A stretch of DNA of 10,930 nt. Origin: JAMCRM01 sp041685075 (GTDB lineage: Bacteria; Acidobacteriota; Terriglobia; Bryobacterales; Bryobacteraceae). Made by a program: the position numbers and the translations under genes. This document shows, piece by piece, positions 5,549 to 10,930 of this stretch. The stretch's first letter is position 1; each line of letters opens with the position of its first letter. Below the pieces are notes generated by a model, which was not told where the DNA came from, did no database searches, and saw only the letters and a program-made list of their open reading frames with translations. The DNA is taken from positions 1 to 10,930 of the forward strand of contig JAWLGN010000189.1 in assembly GCA_041685075.1 (NCBI GenBank). The letters run 5' to 3'.

Positions 5549-6823
5549 ATGCTCTACAACGAACCCAGCCCACTCGAGGTGAAGGTCCTGACCCGGCGCT
5601 TCGGCCTGCCCGATTCGGCGTCCCTTCAGACCTACCTGGCTCACGACGGCTACGTGGCGCTCCGCAAGGCGCAGGAGATGTCGCCGGAGGAGATCATCGA
5701 GGAGGTGAAGCGGTCGAACCTGCGGGGACGCGGCGGCGCGGGCTTCCCCACCGGCTTGAAGTGGAGCTTTGTGCCGCGCCACTCCGAGAAGCCGAAGTAC
5801 GTGGTGGTGAACGCCGACGAAGGGGAGCCGGGAACCTGCAAGGACCGGTTGCTGATGGAGTACGACCCGCACCAGTTGATCGAAGGCGTGCTGATTGCGG
5901 CGCGGGCGGTGGGGGCGCGCGCGGGCTACATCTACATCCGCGGCGAGTACCGTTACCTGATCGAGATCGTGGACCGCGCCATCGACGAAGCGCGCGCGGG
6001 CGGCTACCTGGGGGAGTTCGAGCTGTACACCCACACGGGGGCGGGCGCCTACGAGTGCGGGGAGGAGTCGGCGCTGCTGGAATCGCTCGAAGGCAAGCGC
6101 GGGGTGCCGCGCATCCGGCCGCCCTTTCCGGCGGTGGCGGGGGCGTTCGGCTGCCCCACGGTGCTGAACAACGTGGAGACGTTCAGCGCGGTGCCGGCCA
6201 TCATCCGGGACGGCGGAGAGGCCTTTGCCGCGCTGGGCACGCCCAAGAACGGCGGCACGCGGCTGTTCTGCCTCTCGGGACACGTGAACCGGCCGGGAGT
6301 CTACGAGCTGCCCCTGGGATTCAACCTGCTGCGCATGATCGAGGAAGTGGGCGGCGGCGTGCGCGGCGGCAGGAAGCTGAAGGCGGTGATTCCGGGCGGC
6401 TCCTCCTGTCCGGTCCTGAAGGCCGATGAGTGCGATATTGCGATGGACTACGACAGCCTGGCCAGGGCGGGCAGCATGCTGGGCTCCGGCGGCGTGATCG
6501 TCATGGACGAGAGCACCTGCATGGTGCGGGTGGCCGCGCGGCTCATGCGCTTCTACGCGCACGAAAGCTGCGGCTGGTGCATTCCCTGCCGCGAAGGCAC
6601 CACCTGGCTGCGCAAGCTGCTGGCGCGCATCCACGAGGGCGCCGCGCGGGCGCGCGATATCGACCTGGCGGGCGATGTGGCGCGGAACATGTTGGGGCGC
6701 ACCTTCTGCCCCCTGGGCGATGCCGCCGCCATGCCCACCATCGCGTTCGTCGAAAAATTCCGGGAAGAGTTCGAAGCGCACCTGGAGGGACAGGCGTGCG
6801 CCTGCGAGGTGGCGCATGCCTGA
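5549..6823 (+). CDS. nuoF: NADH-quinone oxidoreductase subunit F (51 kDa, NADH/FMN-binding)
   Basis: A 424-residue subunit that oxidises NADH through FMN and passes electrons to 4Fe-4S cluster N3. The glycine-rich FMN/NADH region GRGGAGFPTGLKW is at 60-72, and NADEGEPGTCKDR is at 88-100. GAGAYECGEESALLESLEG (164-182) completes the nucleotide-binding part. The N3 ligands are Cys341, Cys344 and Cys347 in SCGWCIPCREGTTW and Cys387 in TFCPLGD. All expected residues are present. Three bases separate the start from the nuoE stop, with no obvious Shine-Dalgarno sequence, so translation is probably coupled. The end overlaps nuoG by 8 bases. Confidence 0.96.
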   Translation: MLYNEPSPLEVKVLTRRFGLPDSASLQTYLAHDGYVALRKAQEMSPEEIIEEVKRSNLRGRGGAGFPTGLKWSFVPRHSEKPKYVVVNADEGEPGTCKDRLLMEYDPHQLIEGVLIAARAVGARAGYIYIRGEYRYLIEIVDRAIDEARAGGYLGEFELYTHTGAGAYECGEESALLESLEGKRGVPRIRPPFPAVAGAFGCPTVLNNVETFSAVPAIIRDGGEAFAALGTPKNGGTRLFCLSGHVNRPGVYELPLGFNLLRMIEEVGGGVRGGRKLKAVIPGGSSCPVLKADECDIAMDYDSLARAGSMLGSGGVIVMDESTCMVRVAARLMRFYAHESCGWCIPCREGTTWLRKLLARIHEGAARARDIDLAGDVARNMLGRTFCPLGDAAAMPTIAFVEKFREEFEAHLEGQACACEVAHA

Positions 6824-8684
6824 GATGGTGAAGCTCACGATCGACGGCAAAGAGGTGAAGGTGCCGGCCGGCACCCTGGTGATCGAGGCGGCGCGCGCGG
6901 CGGGCATCGAGATTCCGGCCTTCTGCTACTACCCGGGGCTGAGTCTGCAGGCCGCCTGCCGGATGTGCCTGGTGGAGGTCGAGCGCATGCCCAAGCTCAT
7001 GACCTCCTGCACGCTGCCGGCTGCCGAGGGGATGGTGGTCCGGACCGACACGCCCGTGGTGGCGGCGGCGCGCAAGGCCATGCTCGAGTTCGTGCTCACC
7101 AACCATCCGCTCGACTGCCCGGTTTGCGACAAGGGCGGGGAGTGCGAGCTGCAGGACATGGTCTTCCGCTACGGCGCCGGCGAGAGCCGCTTCGACGAAG
7201 ACAAGCTGCACATGCCGGAGCGGCAGTGGTCTCCGGTGGTCTACTACGACGCCCCGCGCTGCATTCTGTGCTACCGCTGCGTGCGGGTGTGCGACGAAGG
7301 CATGGGGGTGGGGGCGCTGGGGATCGTCCACCGCGGGGTGCACGCGGAGATCGCGCCCAACGGCGGCGACCACCTGGAGTGCGAACAGTGCGGCGCCTGC
7401 ATCGACATCTGCCCTGTGGGGGCGCTCACCAGCGGCACCTACCGGTACAAGACGCGGCCCTGGGAGATGACCCACGTGCCCACCATCTGCGCGCACTGCG
7501 CCGACGGCTGCACGACCACCCTGGGGGTGCGGAACAACCGCATTCTGCGCGGCAACAATCGCGACCGCGCCGGCATCAACGGCGAGTTTCTGTGCGTGAA
7601 GGGACGGTTTGCCTTCGATTTCTACGATCACCCAGAGAGGTTGACGGCGCCGCTGGTGCGCGTCGACGGGAGCTTCGAAGCGGTGGACTGGCCGCGCGCC
7701 CTGGATACGGTGGCGGCTGCTTTCCGCGAGGCGCTCGGCCGCGGCGGCGCGTTCGGGGTGATCGGCGGCAGCCACACGACCAACGAAGAAAACCGCGCGC
7801 TGGCGCGCTTTGCCCGCCAGGCGCTCGGTACGGGCAACATCGACCATCACCGCACGGGCGACCTGGCGACGCTGCTCGAGACGGGCGCGCCGCTGGCGCG
7901 GGCGGCGGACCTGTATACGGCGGGCGCGGTGCTGGTGGTGGGGGCGAACCTTTCCGCCGAGCATCCCTTCCTGGCCTGGCAGGTGCGGGCCAACCAGCGG
8001 CACCACGGCGCGCTCGTCCGGAGGGTGGCGTCTCTCGAAGAACTGCGCGATGGCGCGCTGCGCGGTGAGCTGGCCGCGGCAGGCGATTTGGTGGTAGTGT
8101 TCAACGACGCGGTGAAGGGCGCGGGCGTGCGGGAGCTGGTGGAGTTCGGCGCTGGGCTGGGTATTCCGGTGAAGTACGTGGCGCTGGTGGACTATGCCAA
8201 CTCGCGCGGGGCGCTCGAAGCGGGGCTGGTGCCGGATGCCGGCGGGTTGGCGCTGCCGGAGATGCTGGCCGCGGGATTGGACGTCCTCTGGGTGGTGGGA
8301 GCCAACCCGCTGAAGAAGGCCGGCGTGGAGTTCCGCCGCCCCGGATTCATGGTGGTGCAGGATCTCTTCCTCACCGAAACGGCGGCGGCCGCCGATATCG
8401 TGCTGCCGGCCGCTTCGGCCTATGAAAAAGACGGCACCGTCACCAGCGTGTGCGGCGAAGTGCAGCGGCTGCGGCGCGCGGTGCGGGCCATGGGTCCCAA
8501 GACGGATCTCGAGATTATCGACTGGCTCGCGCACCGCATGGGTGTGGAGCTGCGGTGCGACAACGCGGCGCCCCCGGCGCGCCCGGACGGGCGGCCGGAT
8601 TTGGTGTGGTCGTCGCGCGACGGGTTGTTCACCTCCGGCACGCTGGGGCGGTACTCGAAGATTCTGGATGCGGTGAAGGCATGA
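6816..8684 (+). CDS. nuoG: NADH-quinone oxidoreductase subunit G (75 kDa Fe-S subunit), short form with eight-Cys ferredoxin domain
   Basis: A 622-residue electron-wire subunit. Ligand sets in order: 2Fe-2S N1b (Cys37, 48, 51, 65); N5 with the rare His ligand (His97, Cys101, 104, 110); a double 4Fe-4S segment, Cys149-152-155-159 and Cys189-192-195-199 followed by PVGAL; and N7 (Cys225, 228, 232, 260). The Thermus and E. coli proteins keep only four ligands (N4) in the double segment, so this form can bind one extra cluster. The remaining 360 residues are a molybdopterin-oxidoreductase-like domain without visible catalytic function. They include the motifs VIGGSHTTNEENRALARF, VVGANPLKKAG and ADIVLPAASAYEKDGTVTS. 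The protein is shorter than E. coli NuoG (908) and Thermus Nqo3 (783). The ATG at 6816 has GAGG (6806-6809) 6 bases upstream and is preferred to the ATG at 6825. The stop overlaps the nuoH start (ATGA). Confidence 0.95.
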   Translation: MPEMVKLTIDGKEVKVPAGTLVIEAARAAGIEIPAFCYYPGLSLQAACRMCLVEVERMPKLMTSCTLPAAEGMVVRTDTPVVAAARKAMLEFVLTNHPLDCPVCDKGGECELQDMVFRYGAGESRFDEDKLHMPERQWSPVVYYDAPRCILCYRCVRVCDEGMGVGALGIVHRGVHAEIAPNGGDHLECEQCGACIDICPVGALTSGTYRYKTRPWEMTHVPTICAHCADGCTTTLGVRNNRILRGNNRDRAGINGEFLCVKGRFAFDFYDHPERLTAPLVRVDGSFEAVDWPRALDTVAAAFREALGRGGAFGVIGGSHTTNEENRALARFARQALGTGNIDHHRTGDLATLLETGAPLARAADLYTAGAVLVVGANLSAEHPFLAWQVRANQRHHGALVRRVASLEELRDGALRGELAAAGDLVVVFNDAVKGAGVRELVEFGAGLGIPVKYVALVDYANSRGALEAGLVPDAGGLALPEMLAAGLDVLWVVGANPLKKAGVEFRRPGFMVVQDLFLTETAAAADIVLPAASAYEKDGTVTSVCGEVQRLRRAVRAMGPKTDLEIIDWLAHRMGVELRCDNAAPPARPDGRPDLVWSSRDGLFTSGTLGRYSKILDAVKA

Positions 8685-9868
8685 ACTACTTCGTCCTCAG
8701 CCTGGTGAAGGCCGCGGTGGTGGCGGGCGCGCTGCTCACCACCCTGGCATACCTGCAATGGGTGGAGCGCAAGGTGCTGGCCCATATCCAGGCGCGGCTG
8801 GGACCGTGGCGCGTCGGCCCGCACGGGCTGTTGCAGCCGCTGGCCGACGTCATCAAGCTGCTCACCAAGGAGGACCTGCTGCCGCCGCACGTGAACAAGC
8901 CGCTGTTTCTGGCGGCGCCGTTCATCGCGGTGACGACGGCGCTGCTGACGGTGGCGGTGATCCCCCTCGGCCCGGAAGTGCGGGTGGGGGGCGTGGTGAC
9001 CGCCATGCAGCTTGCGGATCTGAACATCGGGGTGCTGTTCGTGCTGGCCGTCTCGTCGCTGGGCGTCTACGGGATCGTGCTGGCGGGCTGGGCGTCGAAC
9101 AACAAGTACTCGCTGCTGGGAGGGCTGCGCAGTTCGGCGCAGGTGATCAGCTACGAGCTGCCCCTGGCCTTCGCCATCGTCGCCCCGCTGCTGCTGGCCA
9201 ACACCCTGAGCCTGCGGGGCATCGTGGAGAACCAGGGCGGGTACCTGCTGGGCGTGCTGCCCAACTGGCACATCTTCCAGGGGCCCTGGCCGCAGTTGCT
9301 GAGCCTGGCGATCTTCGTGGTGGCCGGGTTTGCCGAGGTCAACCGCATCCCCTTCGATCTGCCGGAAGCCGAGAACGAGCTGGTGGCGGGTTACCACACC
9401 GAGTACAGCAGCATGAAGTTCGCCGCCTTCTTCATGGCCGAGTACGCCAACATCCTGACCCTGTGCCTCATGACCACGGTGCTATTTCTGGGTGGATGGC
9501 ACGCGCCGTGGCCCTCGCGGCTGGGTTCGGATTACGCGCCCGCGCTGTTGTTCGGCCTGGCGGGTGCGGCGGCGCTCCACTACGGCCTGCGCGCGCGGCG
9601 GCGGCGCGACCGCAAGACGCTGCCCGCGGTAGCGGCGGTGTGGTTCGCAGCCGCGGCGGTCTTTCTGCTGCCGGCGGCGCGGGCCTACCTGCTGCCGCTC
9701 TTCTGGTTCGGCCTCAAGACGGCGCTGGTGATGTTTTTCGTAATCTGGGTGCGCGGCACGCTGCCACGCTTCCGCTACGACCAGTTGATGAGCTTCGCAT
9801 GGAAAGGGCTGTTTCCGCTGGCGCTGGCGAACCTGTTTCTGACGGGCCTGCTGGTGGCCCTCTCCTGA
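8681..9868 (+). CDS. nuoH: NADH-quinone oxidoreductase subunit H, with extra hydrophobic insertion
   Basis: A 395-residue membrane subunit (ND1 homologue) that forms the quinone entry channel with NuoB and NuoD. Family landmarks: YLQWVERKVLAHIQARLGP (24-42), GLLQPLADVIKLLTKED (49-65), the loop motif AEVNRIPFDLPEAENELV (218-235) and the following GYHTEYSSMKFAAFF, and LPRFRYDQLM near the C-terminus. Odd feature: between FLGGW and the last two helices lies an additional stretch at about 278-337 with two hydrophobic segments around the basic patch RARRRRDRK (304-312). This makes the protein longer than E. coli NuoH (325) or Thermus Nqo8 (365). Similar long forms are, as I recall, found in acidobacteria. 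The start overlaps the nuoG stop by 4 bases. The next gene is nuoJ after 6 bases, where nuoI would be expected. Confidence 0.95.
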   Translation: MNYFVLSLVKAAVVAGALLTTLAYLQWVERKVLAHIQARLGPWRVGPHGLLQPLADVIKLLTKEDLLPPHVNKPLFLAAPFIAVTTALLTVAVIPLGPEVRVGGVVTAMQLADLNIGVLFVLAVSSLGVYGIVLAGWASNNKYSLLGGLRSSAQVISYELPLAFAIVAPLLLANTLSLRGIVENQGGYLLGVLPNWHIFQGPWPQLLSLAIFVVAGFAEVNRIPFDLPEAENELVAGYHTEYSSMKFAAFFMAEYANILTLCLMTTVLFLGGWHAPWPSRLGSDYAPALLFGLAGAAALHYGLRARRRRDRKTLPAVAAVWFAAAAVFLLPAARAYLLPLFWFGLKTALVMFFVIWVRGTLPRFRYDQLMSFAWKGLFPLALANLFLTGLLVALS

Positions 9869-9874
9869 GTGCGT

Positions 9875-10369
9875 ATGGATGTCATTCTGTTCTTGATCTT
9901 CGCGGTGCTGGCGGTGGGCTGCGCGGTGAACGTGGTCCTGCAGCCGCACCCTATTGCGAGCGCCGTATCGCTGATCGGGGTGATGGGATCGCTGGCGGTG
10001 CTGTACCTGCTGCTGGGCGCGGAGTTCGTGGCGGCGGCGCAGGTGATTGTCTACGCCGGCGCGGTGATGGTGCTGTTCATCTTCGTCATCATGCTGCTGA
10101 ACGCGGGCAGGGAGGAGCGGCGGGGGCGGTCCTACGTGGTGCGGCTGTTGGGGCTGCCGCTGCTGGTTTCGCTGCTGGGGCTGTTGGCGGTGCTGGCGCG
10201 CGGGCTGGGCGGCGATACGGCCGTGAGCTTCGGCAACTTTACCGCCGGCGCGGGCGAGGTGGGCCGCGCGCTGTTCACCCGCTACCTGCTGCCGTTTGAA
10301 ATCACCTCGCTGCTGATCCTGGTGGCCATCCTGGGGGCCATGGTGCTGGGGCGAAAGGAGATCGACTGA
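9875..10369 (+). CDS. nuoJ: NADH-quinone oxidoreductase subunit J
   Basis: A 164-residue membrane subunit (ND6 homologue) with about five transmembrane helices. Helix 3 has the conserved sequence VIVYAGAVMVLFIFVIMLLN, the region that forms the pi-bulge in the family. The C-terminal helix follows FTRYLLPFEITSLLILVA and ends GAMVLGRKEID. The ATG at 9875 is chosen. A GTG at 9869, directly after the nuoH stop, would add two residues. There is no strong ribosome binding site, so coupling to nuoH translation is likely. It ends with TGATG, sharing one base with nuoK. Confidence 0.94.
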   Translation: MDVILFLIFAVLAVGCAVNVVLQPHPIASAVSLIGVMGSLAVLYLLLGAEFVAAAQVIVYAGAVMVLFIFVIMLLNAGREERRGRSYVVRLLGLPLLVSLLGLLAVLARGLGGDTAVSFGNFTAGAGEVGRALFTRYLLPFEITSLLILVAILGAMVLGRKEID

Positions 10370-10677
10370 TGCAGGCGGTGCCCGCCTCCTGGTACCTGGC
10401 GCTCAGCGCGGTGCTGTTCGTGCTGGGCGTTGCGGGGTTCCTCTTCCGGCGCAACGTGATCACGCTGTTTATGTCCATCGAGCTGATGCTGAACGCCGTC
10501 AACCTGAGCTTTGTGACGTTCTCCTACCAGTTGCAGGAGGTGAACGGGCACATCTTCACGTTTCTGGTGATGGTGGTGGCGGCGGCGGAGGCGGTGGTGG
10601 GGCTGGCGATCATTCTGGCGATCTTCCGCAGCCGCGGAACCCTGAATATCGACCAGGTGAATTCGATGAAAGACTAG
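10369..10677 (+). CDS. nuoK: NADH-quinone oxidoreductase subunit K
   Basis: A 102-residue membrane subunit (ND4L homologue) with three transmembrane helices at about 8-25, 30-53 and 61-86. The two buried glutamates essential for proton translocation are present: Glu38 in SIELMLNAVNL and Glu74 in AAAEAVVGLAI. They correspond to E. coli Glu36 and Glu72. A strong ribosome binding site, AAGGAG (10355-10360), lies 8 bases before the ATG. This is one of the best in the operon. The start overlaps the nuoJ stop by one base. Length and helix pattern are standard. Confidence 0.96.
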   Translation: MQAVPASWYLALSAVLFVLGVAGFLFRRNVITLFMSIELMLNAVNLSFVTFSYQLQEVNGHIFTFLVMVVAAAEAVVGLAIILAIFRSRGTLNIDQVNSMKD

Positions 10678-10678
10678 C

Positions 10679-10930
10679 ATGCAACTCTGGCTCATCCCCG
10701 CGTTTCCGCTGGCGGGGTTTCTGATCAACGGAATTTTCGGGCGGCGATTCTCGAGGCGCACCGTCAGCGCGGTGGCGATCGCGGCGGCGCTGCTTTCCTT
10801 CGCCTGGGTGCTGCGCGTGTGGGTGGGGCTCGACCAGCCCGTTATCGAACGCTACGGCACGTGGTTTGCGAGCGGCGATTTCCGCGTGGGCTTCGACTTC
10901 GCGGCGGACCGGCTCTCGGCGGTGATGCTG
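10679..10930 (+). CDS. nuoL: NADH-quinone oxidoreductase subunit L, 3' truncated by the window
   Basis: The first 84 codons of an open frame that runs off the right edge. The N-terminus MQLWLIPAFPLAGFLINGIF followed by GRRFSRR is typical of NuoL (ND5 homologue), the distal antiporter-like subunit of the membrane arm. A second helix lies at about 31-48. The segment GTWFASGDFRVGFDFAADRL matches the part that precedes the third helix in the family (usually WF..G...V.F.F..D.LS). The start ATG lies 1 base after the nuoK stop. Its position after nuoK supports the assignment. The key lysines and glutamate of the antiporter core lie beyond the window and cannot be checked. Confidence 0.9.
   Translation, partial: MQLWLIPAFPLAGFLINGIFGRRFSRRTVSAVAIAAALLSFAWVLRVWVGLDQPVIERYGTWFASGDFRVGFDFAADRLSAVML

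Noticed and set aside
5186..6907. 573-codon open frame on the minus strand opposite nuoE/nuoF
   Set aside because: It is fully antisense to well-conserved nuo genes. It is rich in His, Arg, Ala and Gln, as expected from reading GC-biased codons backwards, and shows no recognisable domain.
6543..8534. 663-codon open frame on the minus strand opposite nuoF/nuoG
   Set aside because: Same pattern of a GC-driven antisense frame. The plus strand holds all the cofactor ligands of NuoG.

Overview
The window is GC-rich bacterial DNA with one compact block of respiratory genes and a few regulatory genes upstream. The gene styles point to an acidobacterium, probably of the Solibacter/Bryobacter type. 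The reasons are the form of the RsbW/STAS pair, the long NuoH and the FhlA-like regulator. This placement is inference from recalled protein styles, not a measured phylogeny.

Layout. Bases 1-1463 hold the 3' part of a GAF/AAA+/Fis-type regulator whose AAA+ core has lost the residues needed for ATP turnover and for sigma-54 contact. Bases 1612-2415 hold a partner-switching pair: an RsbW-like anti-sigma kinase and a STAS anti-sigma antagonist. Bases 2431-2634, on the minus strand, hold a stand-alone thiS, convergent with the STAS gene. Bases 2635-3012 are gene-free. They contain two overlapping divergent promoters and a degenerate tandem-repeat array with a period near 21 bp and a higher-order period of 62 bp. 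Bases 3013-10930 hold a tightly packed complex I operon in the order nuoA-C-D-E-F-G-H-J-K-L, with nuoL running off the right edge.

How the genes work together. NuoE, NuoF and NuoG form the NADH-oxidising arm. NuoC and NuoD form most of the quinone-reducing connecting module. NuoA, H, J, K and L belong to the membrane arm that pumps protons. The two remaining Fe-S subunits of the electron path, NuoB (cluster N2) and NuoI (clusters N6a/N6b), are absent from their usual places. The flanking genes are joined there by a 4-base overlap (A/C) and a 6-base gap (H/J), with no remnant between them. A working complex would need both subunits from elsewhere in the genome.

Most noteworthy points: the regulator with a missing GAFTGA loop and altered Walker motifs; the clean absence of both nuoB and nuoI; the hierarchical repeat array that lies in the predicted nuo leader; and the shared -10 region of the thiS and nuo promoters.
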